From positions 643,501 through 707,500 of the forward strand of contig NC_009615.1 in assembly GCF_000012845.1 (NCBI RefSeq): a stretch of DNA of 64,000 nt. The letters are read 5' to 3'. The position numbers and the translations under genes were made by a program. Below the pieces are notes generated by a model. The model did not search any database and was not told the DNA's origin. It worked only from the letters and a program-made list of their open reading frames with translations. The stretch comes from Parabacteroides distasonis ATCC 8503. Lineage in GTDB: Bacteria > Bacteroidota > Bacteroidia > Bacteroidales > Tannerellaceae. This document shows positions 6,654 to 13,633 of this stretch, in pieces (within the stretch, counting starts at the first letter, position 1; each line of letters opens with the position of its first letter).

Positions 6654-7328
6654 ATGGTAAGTATGGAAAAAGAGAAAACTACGCCATTGGGGAAAAGTGA
6701 GAGAGAGGAACCGGAGCGATTCATCCCGGATGGGATGGGTATGTTCCAACGTAATGTAAAACGTATAGGGGATTGTGCGCTGGCGTTTTTGGCCTTGATC
6801 GTCTTCTCCCCGCTGTTTTTACTTTGTTATATCGCCGTAAAACGGGAGGATGGAGGCCCGGCGATCTTTAGGCAAGAGCGTATCGGTCGTTTCGGTCGCC
6901 CGTTCAACATCTATAAGTTCCGCAGTATGCGTCTGGACGCGGAGAAGTTCGGTCCGGCCCTTTACAAGGGTGGGGCAGATCCCCGGATAACCCGTGTCGG
7001 AAAATTCCTCCGGGTACATCACTTGGACGAGCTGCCCCAGTTATGGAATGTCTTCGTGGGCGACATGTCCTTTATCGGTCCCCGTCCCGAGCGTAAGTTC
7101 TACATCGACCAGATCATGGAGCGTGATCCTCGTTATCGTTACCTCTACCAGATCCGTCCGGGCGTGACCTCTTACGCCACGCTCTACAATGGGTATACGG
7201 ACACGGTCGATAAGATGCTCCGCCGCTTGCGTTACGACCTGTTCTATCTGGAACATCGCTCTTGGCTGTTCGATTTCAAGATATTGGTGAAGACCTTCTT
7301 GAATATAGCGTTCGGTAAGAAATTCTAA
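6654..7328 (+). CDS. Initiating undecaprenyl-phosphate sugar phosphotransferase (WbaP/RfbP C-terminal family)
   Basis: A 224-residue monotopic phosphoglycosyl transferase. A hydrophobic segment at about 41-60 (ALAFLALIVFSPLFLLCYIAV) is followed by the family motifs KREDGGPAIFRQERIGRFGRPF, YKFRSMR, RITRVGKFLRVHHLDELPQL and FIGPRPER, then RPGVTSYATLYNG. The enzyme transfers a sugar-1-phosphate to undecaprenyl phosphate at the inner membrane and so begins each capsule repeat unit. An SD-like AGGAGG lies about 40 bases upstream. The stop is only 2 bases from the stop of the convergent amidase gene, so the reversed cassette begins right after it. Confidence 0.93.
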   Translation: MVSMEKEKTTPLGKSEREEPERFIPDGMGMFQRNVKRIGDCALAFLALIVFSPLFLLCYIAVKREDGGPAIFRQERIGRFGRPFNIYKFRSMRLDAEKFGPALYKGGADPRITRVGKFLRVHHLDELPQLWNVFVGDMSFIGPRPERKFYIDQIMERDPRYRYLYQIRPGVTSYATLYNGYTDTVDKMLRRLRYDLFYLEHRSWLFDFKILVKTFLNIAFGKKF

Positions 7329-7330
7329 TG

Positions 7331-7777
7331 CTAGATCTCCCCGTATTCCTCCCTTGCGTCAAAGCAGGGGCAAGCCTTACGGATATAGGGGCTAAGTTGG
7401 TAATGTCCTAGGATGCGTGCCTCCGGGTAATCCCTTCGTAATTGCCGTAGCAGATCCATCAAGGTACAGCGCTGGGCGTAGGTCCGGGTATCGGCCGGAC
7501 GGCCTTGTTCGTCGAGTCCTCCCTCGTAACATATACCGATACTTTTGTCGTTCCATCCGGCTGCGTGCGCCCCGATCTGGTTGACCGGTCGGCAACGATG
7601 TAGCTCCCCGTCCCGTGTGATATAGAAATGATAGCCGATATCGGCGAATCCCCGTGCCTTGTGCGATGAACGGAGCGCCTCCACAGGAAAATCCCTGTCA
7701 TATCGTGTGGCCGAGCAATGAATTACAAGGAGGCTGACCTCCCTGTAATTCTGGTAGAAACAATAAACCTTACCCAT
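7331..7777 (-). CDS. N-acetylmuramoyl-L-alanine amidase (T7 lysozyme/PGRP type)
   Basis: A 148-residue Amidase_2/PGRP-fold protein. Likely zinc ligands are His20 (VIHCSAT), His125 (LGHYQLSP) and Cys136 or Cys138 (RKACPCFD); IGYHFYI at about 48-54 holds the catalytic Tyr, and GAHAAGWNDKSIGICYEGG is conserved. There is no signal peptide, as in phage endolysins. It cleaves the amide bond between muramic acid and the stem peptide. It is the distal gene of the reversed cassette, immediately downstream of a 31-residue membrane-active-looking peptide. This pairing resembles a holin-endolysin pair, an inference. Confidence 0.93.
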   Translation of the reverse strand: MGKVYCFYQNYREVSLLVIHCSATRYDRDFPVEALRSSHKARGFADIGYHFYITRDGELHRCRPVNQIGAHAAGWNDKSIGICYEGGLDEQGRPADTRTYAQRCTLMDLLRQLRRDYPEARILGHYQLSPYIRKACPCFDAREEYGEI

Positions 7778-7795
7778 GATAATTGAAATTGAAAA

Positions 7796-7891
7796 TTAGA
7801 GAATACAGGATTGGATGCCAAGTGCTCCCGCGATGGCGGTAGCTACGGCGATGATCACTTTGATAATAGTACTCCATACGGACTTTTTCAT
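7796..7891 (-). CDS. Smalltalk-family small protein (31 residues)
   Basis: A 31-codon reading frame from the ATG at 7889-7891 to the TAA at 7796-7798. The product starts MKKSVWSTIIKV and continues with a hydrophobic stretch IIAVATAIAGALGI before QSCIL. Small size, KKS start, hydrophobic helix and position directly before an amidase match the family named 'smalltalk protein' in Bacteroides and Parabacteroides annotations. The function is not known. The Lys-rich start plus one hydrophobic helix would fit a membrane peptide such as a holin; the Cys near the end could be significant. It is 18 bases from the amidase start. Confidence 0.8.
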   Translation of the reverse strand: MKKSVWSTIIKVIIAVATAIAGALGIQSCIL

Positions 7892-7892
7892 G

Positions 7893-7930
7893 ATAATTAA
7901 TAATTAATAGTGAATAATGAATTGAATAAT
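7893..7930. repeat. Period-7 AT-rich heptamer tract
   Basis: TAATTAA/TAGTGAA/TAATGAA-type heptamers just upstream of the smalltalk gene, of the same kind as those at 6133 and 11045. Confidence 0.5.
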
Positions 7931-8141
7931 GATATCCCGGCTGATATAAGAGGAAAGCTTCGCTTTCCTTCGGACGGCCTCAGCGGACGGGCGTCAAGCG
8001 AAGAGACCGTAGCGAGCGTGAGGAGTATCCCTGTCTGAGCGAAGCGAGTTGGGATGCGACAGCGAGCGTAGGTCTCGAAGTAGCCCGTCAGCGTCAGCCT
8101 TGACCTTTTGGTTACTTTTGGGTCAAGCCAAAAGTGACACA
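7931..8141 (-). terminator. GC-rich structured spacer after the HU-like gene, with terminator-like hairpins
   Basis: No gene is supported here. Directly after the HU-like stop (minus strand), two mutually exclusive hairpins can form: CCAAAAGT pairing with ACTTTTGG, and CTTGACC (8096-8102) pairing with GGTCAAG. Further on there is a perfect stem GGAAAGC-TTC-GCTTTCC (7952-7968) and several AGCGAGCG/GCGAAGCGAG motifs. The region is much more GC-rich than its surroundings. It may be a terminator or a structured RNA. Confidence 0.45.
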
Positions 8142-8609
8142 TCAGATCTCATCAGGCGACTCAGAATCGGAACCGCCCCCTTCCTCTACCGGCGTCCCGA
8201 GTATCGTCACCTTGAGCAACGAAGTCTTCTCGCCCAGCAGCGAGTAGCGTCGTGCCCCGTTCAGTATGGTATAGGAAGGCGAGAATCCCGGCACGATAGT
8301 CCGTATATGCGTAGCCTTGACCTCGGGGGCGGTCGCTACCCCCTTCTCCGTGACGAAGCGGTTATAGACGGTTCCGAACCCTAGCAGCTCCACCTTGTAA
8401 CCTTTCTGTAGGTTCTTGATGACATACCGCTGATAACGATCCAATACGTTCAATACGTCACCCTTCGTGAGCGAAGACTCCTCGGCGATCTGGTCGGCCG
8501 CATCTTGTGTGGACAGGGTACCGAAATAATAGGGAACCGGCTTGTACACCTCCTGCTTAGGATCCGTCTTGGGGATAAAAAACTTTCGTGCTTGAAATGC
8601 TTGTGGCAT
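8142..8609 (-). CDS. HU-like DNA-binding protein
   Basis: A 155-residue protein of the putative histone-like (HU-related) family common in Bacteroidetes. It starts MPQAFQARKFFIPKTDPKQE at the ATG 8607-8609. The HU core follows: TLSTQDAADQIAEESSLTKGDVLNVLDRY (helices) and NLQKGYKVELLGFGTVYNRF (beta arm), and the tail is acidic (EEGGGSDSESPDEI). The longer upstream frame is unsupported. Such proteins bend or coat DNA; within this cassette it may serve the adjacent primase-helicase. A -7-like TATCTTTG lies upstream at 8665-8672. Confidence 0.88.
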   Translation of the reverse strand: MPQAFQARKFFIPKTDPKQEVYKPVPYYFGTLSTQDAADQIAEESSLTKGDVLNVLDRYQRYVIKNLQKGYKVELLGFGTVYNRFVTEKGVATAPEVKATHIRTIVPGFSPSYTILNGARRYSLLGEKTSLLKVTILGTPVEEGGGSDSESPDEI

Positions 8610-8914
8610 AGTTTGATAATTAAAGATTAATAATAGAAAATTAATTGCTTGCTGATCAATGTTACAAAGATAGGTTCCGCCGTAAGGGGCGGTGATGCCG
8701 ATTGATGCCCGGGGTAGGGAATAACGATTAATTAACATGGGACGCAGTGATAACCGCCGGTTTCTTACGCTGCCTATCGTAAGCCCCTTTGAATAGGCAT
8801 TATAAGAAGCCTTGGATGGGCATTGTAAAGATCTTAGAATACCCATCCAAGTTGACAGTTGACTAGTGACAGTAGGCTGTTTTTATTTACCTCTGTGCGC
8901 AACTGTCAACTAAT
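8610..8914 (-). other. Spacer with promoter element and two long inverted repeats
   Basis: No gene is supported in these 305 bases. A minus-strand TATCTTTG at 8665-8672 could start the HU-like transcript, though no -33 element is clear. Two stem-loops stand out: CTTGGATGGG (8811-8820) with CCCATCCAAG (8842-8851), 21-base loop; and AGTTGACAGTTG (8850-8861) with CAACTGTCAACT (8900-8911), 38-base loop. The second uses heptamer-like units (GTTGACA, GTTGACT, AGTGACA). Confidence 0.5.
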
Positions 8915-9121
8915 TTACGGTTCTCCTAGGTAGTGGATGATTAATCTGATCTGTCGGGGCGTGAATATACGTTGCTCGGGGCGGTAGCCCGTCTCCAGCA
9001 GCTTGTCGTGCAATTCCGTGCATCGAATGATCCAACGACGTAAGCGGTTGCAAGCTTGATGGGAGGCCAGCTCCGGGAAATAGGATGCCGCTAGTGCGGA
9101 CTTTCTTAATGGCAAGAACAT
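8915..9121 (-). CDS. DUF4248 domain-containing protein
   Basis: A 68-residue protein: MFLPLRKSALAASYFPELA, then ACNRLRRWIIRC and a C-terminal RIFTPRQIRLIIHYLGEP. This is the pattern of DUF4248, a small Bacteroidetes family of unknown role whose end resembles a helix-turn-helix. It sits between the HU-like gene and the DUF3987 gene in the reversed cassette, where the family is commonly found near capsule loci. Confidence 0.8.
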   Translation of the reverse strand: MFLPLRKSALAASYFPELASHQACNRLRRWIIRCTELHDKLLETGYRPEQRIFTPRQIRLIIHYLGEP

Positions 9122-9239
9122 TTGATTTATGATTTATAGATTTGGGAGAATGAAACTTTCAAACTTTCAAACATTCGTCCCCCCCTCACACACACACGCC
9201 CGTGGGGTACGTTATATAGGGGTGTGAGGGAGGCCGGGA

Positions 9240-11045
9240 TTACTTATGGGTGACACGGCCGCCGAAGCTGTACTCGCCCCGGCCGTTCTTCTCCAGCGTG
9301 CCTCGTTCCTGCATTCGCTTGAGACAGGTATCTAGGGTGGCGGTGGGGATGTTGTTCCTCTCTGCTTCCTCCAAGGCCTGTTGTCGGTTGAAAGAGAGTG
9401 GAAGGGCCGCGAAGAGAGCCTCTTGGGGCGTGGGCGTGCGAGAGCGTGGCACCTCGTCAGACGGAAGCAGGGAGAGTATGCCCGCCGAATGACGGTAGAG
9501 CGGCTCCACGAGCGAGAGGACAGCCTTAAAATCGTCATCGTTGATACGTAACTCTAGGGAAGGAACGATACCGTCCCGTACGTTCTCCTCCGGGATCTCG
9601 GGGGCAGGCGAGAGACCGGGACAATTGAGAATTGAAAATTGAGAATCGAGAATGGCTTGTGGGATGAAGAGACTCTCCACCGATCGCAGGAAGGCCACCA
9701 CGGAAGCGATCCGGCAGATATTGATGGCGATACGGGCCACGGAGCTTCGCATCGGATAACCGTAGGAAAGACCGGCGTGCCCGAATATGCGTGCGAAGCA
9801 GCTGTTGAATCGCTCCTTTTGCGTGTCGGAGAGATGGAATTGTATGACATTGACCCTCTCATGTAGGTAGTCCACGAGTTTCTTCCACTGTCTCCCCCAA
9901 TCGGAGAAGAGGCTATCCATGTCCTCGTCGCCCTGCTCGAACTGATCCGCCCACTCGTCGATGGGTGGCATCCGGTAGAACAATTGGCGTGAGAACAGCC
10001 CGTTCTCGGCCGAGGGAATAAGTGGCCGTACCTGCGCTGGAGTGCCGCTTAACAAGACACTGAGGTAAGAGGCCGGGCACTCCCGGTATTCCCGGTTCGT
10101 GCGTCGGTTGAAGGCCAGTCGCTCGTGGTCGTGGCATTTACGCAAGGTATCGCTCCAGTGCCCGTGCTCGGTGCCGATGGCCGTGCTCACGGTATCGGCC
10201 TCGGTCTCGCAGATCAGCCCTATGCCGTCGGCCTCGATGAGGTTCTCCAGCACGCCGGTGCCGGAATTGTTACCGGCGATAAGGAACATCTTGAGGGGAG
10301 GCATCTCGGGCTCCGGCGTATCGGATTTTTTCTTGCCCAGCGAGTCCCAACGGCTCTTCTCCTCCCGGTAAGCTTTATGCCTCTGCCGGTAGTTCGCCAT
10401 CATCGCCTCATGTATCGGCTCGGCAAGCCGGCGTGTCCAAGCGAGGGCTCCCTTTCCCGAGGCGGGAGGGGCGACGATGAACGTTTGCAGGCAAGGGTAG
10501 TAGAATTTTCGCCCGTACGATATCCGGATCGATTTGTTGAGTGTCGCTCCCAACACGGTGATAGCGCCCAGCAGGAGGATATCCTTTTGGGCGGGGGTAT
10601 CGCCCCGGTCGATCATCCGCTTGAGGAAAGCGGGCCAAGGATACTCCGGAAAGGCGGGCGGGACATTTTTCACGGACTGTTCCTCGTGCGTACACGTGTG
10701 CGTGTGTGAAGGAGGCGTGAATGTTTGAAAGTTTGAAAGTTTCCCGGCCTCGGCCAAGGATTTGTCCAGCCTCACGCCGGCTAGGTCCGCCAAGTGGAAT
10801 ACGGATCCCAAGCCATTCCGTCCATTGCCTCCTTTGAGGGCATGGTCGTATAGCTTATCCGCCTCGGTAGAGACATATTTCTCCGACATCCGGCAGATAC
10901 GATGGAAGAATGTCCGGCCGGCCTTTCCGCAATCGTTGGCGATGGCGAAGGCGATCGGCATATACTCTTGATAGGTGGGAGCGATGTTCGCCCCCTGTTT
11001 CTCGATGGCGGCAACGAGCCGCTCCAGATCTGATAATGGGTTCAT
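9240..11045 (-). CDS. PriCT-2 / DUF3987 primase-helicase-like protein
   Basis: A 601-residue protein from the ATG at 11043-11045 (MNPLSDLERLVAAIEKQG); the frame extends 17 codons further but that part reads through a heptamer tract. Residues 20-95 form a PriCT-2 primase C-terminal domain (YQEYMPIAFAIANDCG, KLYDHALKGGNGRNGLGSVF). Residues about 135-560 form DUF3987, with a P-loop-like APPASGKGAL at about 192-201. A winged-helix-like tail follows. It probably works with the adjacent BT4734-like primase as a split primase-helicase for replicating or repairing a mobile element. An in-frame heptamer insertion (DSQFSILN, about residues 463-474) breaks the ordinary sequence. Confidence 0.88.
   Translation of the reverse strand: MNPLSDLERLVAAIEKQGANIAPTYQEYMPIAFAIANDCGKAGRTFFHRICRMSEKYVSTEADKLYDHALKGGNGRNGLGSVFHLADLAGVRLDKSLAEAGKLSNFQTFTPPSHTHTCTHEEQSVKNVPPAFPEYPWPAFLKRMIDRGDTPAQKDILLLGAITVLGATLNKSIRISYGRKFYYPCLQTFIVAPPASGKGALAWTRRLAEPIHEAMMANYRQRHKAYREEKSRWDSLGKKKSDTPEPEMPPLKMFLIAGNNSGTGVLENLIEADGIGLICETEADTVSTAIGTEHGHWSDTLRKCHDHERLAFNRRTNREYRECPASYLSVLLSGTPAQVRPLIPSAENGLFSRQLFYRMPPIDEWADQFEQGDEDMDSLFSDWGRQWKKLVDYLHERVNVIQFHLSDTQKERFNSCFARIFGHAGLSYGYPMRSSVARIAINICRIASVVAFLRSVESLFIPQAILDSQFSILNCPGLSPAPEIPEENVRDGIVPSLELRINDDDFKAVLSLVEPLYRHSAGILSLLPSDEVPRSRTPTPQEALFAALPLSFNRQQALEEAERNNIPTATLDTCLKRMQERGTLEKNGRGEYSFGGRVTHK
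9622..9656. repeat. Period-7 heptamer tract inside the DUF3987 coding region
   Basis: Five consecutive heptamers (CAATTGA, GAATTGA, AAATTGA, GAATCGA, GAATGGC) read in frame as DSQFSILN on the minus strand. The tract at 34656-34690 in carA is of the same family. Confidence 0.75.
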
Positions 11046-11120
11046 GATGAATGAATAATGAATGGTGAATAATGAATAACGATTTATAACTGCCAACTGT
11101 CACTTGTCCTCTGTCAACGA
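11045..11120. repeat. Two heptamer tracts between DUF3987 and BT4734-like genes
   Basis: GAATAAT/GAATGGT-type heptamers at 11045-11085, then ATAACTG, CCAACTG, TCACTTG, TCCTCTG, TCAACGA at 11086-11120. The second overlaps the 3' end of the BT4734-like gene. Confidence 0.55.
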
Positions 11121-11683
11121 TTCCGGTCTCCTAGCCTCGCTGAGGGATCGTGGCAAAGGAAGCAAGCCCGTGAGAGGTCTGCGTTCGTGGCATCAGCTTT
11201 CAGCCCGTATTTCCACTCAAGATATTCCCAAGCGAATCGTACCGCCTCATCGAAAGACTCCTCTACGGTTTTCTTGATCGACAGGCGATAGGGTACGAGG
11301 AGCTTGATTCCCGTGGTACTGGGACTCACGAAGGAGAGATCGGGGCGTAGCCGCTCATCGGCGAACAGCGTGTCCCTCCAACAGATCGCCTCTTCGGGTG
11401 AGGAAAGGTGATCGATGTCGATGACGAACTCGCCCGAGGGCACGAGCAAGTGATCTTCCTTGCGGTAGGAGAAGATACCGGCGGGCGTGACATAGGGTAG
11501 CAAACTCTGTTTCAGCCGCCTGAACCGTTTCTCGTCGCCCGATGCGGCACGTACCTGATCGGTACGCTCACGCAGCCACTCGCTGGTGGTGATATAGGCG
11601 TACAATTGACTGACACAGACGACCCCGTTCGGTACTTGATTGGTGATGGGGGCGTTGAAAAAGGAAAAGATAGACTCTTTCAT
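11114..11683 (-). CDS. BT4734/BF3469-family primase-like protein (VirE N-terminal family)
   Basis: A 189-residue protein starting MKESIFSFFNAPITNQVPNG at the ATG 11681-11683; a longer upstream frame has no support. The segment GEFVIDIDHLSSPEEA carries a DxD pair at about Asp89 and Asp91, and FVSPSTTGIKLLVPYRL follows, the catalytic pattern of the BT4734-like branch of archaeo-eukaryotic primases. The tail ATNADLSRACFLCHDPSA is typical of the family. It heads the reversed cassette and is transcribed into the PriCT-2/DUF3987 gene, which supports a joint primase-helicase function. Confidence 0.85.
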   Translation of the reverse strand: MKESIFSFFNAPITNQVPNGVVCVSQLYAYITTSEWLRERTDQVRAASGDEKRFRRLKQSLLPYVTPAGIFSYRKEDHLLVPSGEFVIDIDHLSSPEEAICWRDTLFADERLRPDLSFVSPSTTGIKLLVPYRLSIKKTVEESFDEAVRFAWEYLEWKYGLKADATNADLSRACFLCHDPSARLGDRNR

Positions 11684-11868
11684 GATCGGATAAAATAAAT
11701 TGATTATTCGGTTACTGCCGGTAAAGGAACGCGTTCCTGCCCGTTCCCGGAATAGCGATGGACGGGACGGGTACGGAAACGGACGTACGGTGGATGAAAT
11801 GAGGATAGAAATAAAATATACCCCCGTGAAAGGGGTGATTATTGTTAACACTTAAATTAAAAACGGAT

Positions 11869-12366
11869 ATGACAGAAAATCAAGAGCGGGCGGAACAGGC
11901 ACGTTCTGCCTTTACGGTCAATGGAGGTAACGTGCAGATCCTGCCCAATGCCACCATCGCTATCCAGAACATCCATTGGGGTGACGGGACGGTGACACGG
12001 ACGGAACGTTGGATTACGCCCGCGGAATCGGGACTTCATGAGTCTCCGTCTCCTCCGATAAACTCTCCTGCCCCTCCAGTGACGGCTGAACCCTCCTCGT
12101 TGGCCTTGTTCATCCCGGACGAGGCGACCCGTCTTGTCTACGAGGCCCGCCTATGCGCCTGCCCGGACACGGTCACCCTTTGCCAGACGGTATTGACGGA
12201 CCTTTACAACGAGATCCTAGCCGACTACTCGTCTCCCCTCAAGCTGGTCAAGAGCCGTGCCTTCATCAGCGCCCTCTTGCCTCACCTCACGTTCGTGAAC
12301 GGGGCGAATGTACCGAGCATTCGGTATGGGATCAGGAAGTATGTGCTGGGGGAAGGGGTGAGATAA
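11869..12366 (+). CDS. Hypothetical protein at the outer edge of the reversed cassette
   Basis: A 165-residue protein from the ATG at 11869 (MTENQERAEQARSAFTVNGG). The first half is a beta-rich, Pro/Ser-rich region (SPSPPINSPAPPVTAEPSS at about 60-78); the second half is helical (CPDTVTLCQTVLTDLYNEIL, SRAFISALLPHLTF). I do not recognise a family. No signal peptide or membrane segment. It is divergent from the BT4734-like gene, starting 185 bases away, and precedes the capsule sugar genes. An earlier in-frame start at 11842 is possible. Confidence 0.65.
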   Translation: MTENQERAEQARSAFTVNGGNVQILPNATIAIQNIHWGDGTVTRTERWITPAESGLHESPSPPINSPAPPVTAEPSSLALFIPDEATRLVYEARLCACPDTVTLCQTVLTDLYNEILADYSSPLKLVKSRAFISALLPHLTFVNGANVPSIRYGIRKYVLGEGVR

Positions 12367-12511
12367 AAAAGTGGTAGGCTATTTTATCTCAGTAATCTAT
12401 CTTTATAAATATAGCTTAAACTCAATTTAAATTTAGACACTCGATTTATTCTGTCGGAGCTGGATCCATACATCCGGACAGCAGTCTTGAGTGCTTATAT
12501 TTTTATTGTTT

Positions 12512-13593
12512 ATGGAGTTAGTGAATTCATCCATTTGCCCGACGTGTGTAGTGGCTTGGGACTTGCTTAATTTATTTGCTATCTTATTGGTGGTGTACGA
12601 CCATTGTATGTAGTATCTATTGGAGGTAGATGTCACACATAATCCGATGTTTTTGTGGATAAGCTCGTTTCATATGCCCTTGTTCATGGCTTTGTCAGGT
12701 TTGTTTGCTAGGAGGGCGTATCAGGGTTCTTTTAAGGATTTCTTGGTGAAGCGGGGTCGGCAAGTGCTTTTGCCCTGTTCCTTATGGAGCTTGATAATCT
12801 ACATTGTATTGGCCTTTTTGGATGGAGACATACATATCCATGGGATCAGATCGTTCGCTGTCAATACCTTGTGGTTCTTGAAGAGTGTTTTTGTATGCGG
12901 GCTCTTAGGTTTCGTGGCATTTAAGCTGCAAGGAAAACGAGTCCTATGGGTCACCTTCTCTCTTTTGCTGAGTCAAGTGACATTGGTTTGGAATGTGTTT
13001 ATCATGTATCCTTGTTTCTTTTTCGGTATCGGTGTCTTTAGCTATTTGTCCGAGATCATGCGATTCAAGGGGTGGGCGCTGACCATATCGGGTTTACTTT
13101 TTGTGGCATCATCGTTGTATGTTGCTTTCACGCCTGATTTTTGGGTAAGGAATCAAGAGATTTGCGAAGCTCTTTTCTCAGGAACGTTGTCGCTGACGGA
13201 GAATGCGCTCTTTTTATTGGAGGTGATTTTCAAGAGGTATTTTCAGCTTTTTATCGGATTGTCGGGCTCGCTGTTTTTTATCACCCTTTTTATTGGTTGT
13301 GCACTGATGCGCACGATGCCTGTTCCCTTTCTTTTGCTAAGTGGAGGCAATACACGTTAGGAGTGTATGTTATTCAATCATTGCTTCTGGAGACGTTACT
13401 CGTGAGGTGGGTTTCTTTTGGTGCGGATACCCTCGTACTATTTGATATGTTGATCGGTCCTCTCCTGACGTTGTTGATTGTTATTATTTGCTTGTGGATA
13501 AATTTATTAATAATTGTTAATGATAAGGGGGAGACTCAGCTTGTTCCTTTTGGGAAGGGATTACTCTCAAGATGCCCGTTAACGGCTGCCTAA
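12512..13593 (+). pseudogene. Decayed acyltransferase family 3 membrane O-acyltransferase
   Basis: Translation from the ATG at 12512 gives WDLLNLFAILLVVYDHCM, matching the N-terminal histidine-bearing helix of acyltransferase-3 proteins, then a TAG stop at 12611-12613. The same frame continues with FLWISSFHMPLFMALSGLFARR and many hydrophobic helices until a stop at 13360. The expected C-terminus (FAKWRQYTLGVYVIQSLLLE) is in the +2 frame, so a frameshift lies near 13300-13340. The family O-acetylates sugars of surface polysaccharides. With one nonsense and one frameshift the gene is probably inactive, so the acyl group it added may be missing. Confidence 0.8.
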
Positions 13594-13633
13594 CAATTTT
13601 AGAGGAATATTGGAAGAAAAACATCTTTTCCGA

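Noticed and set aside
3596..12366. An integrative element (ICE or prophage) spanning the integrase and the reversed cassette
   Set aside because: No flanking direct repeats, tRNA target, relaxase or structural phage genes; the integrase is better explained by the promoter switch it abuts.
12433..12636. 67-residue minus-strand frame
   Set aside because: It lies antisense to the 5' part of the decayed acyltransferase, whose conserved helix is readable on the plus strand.
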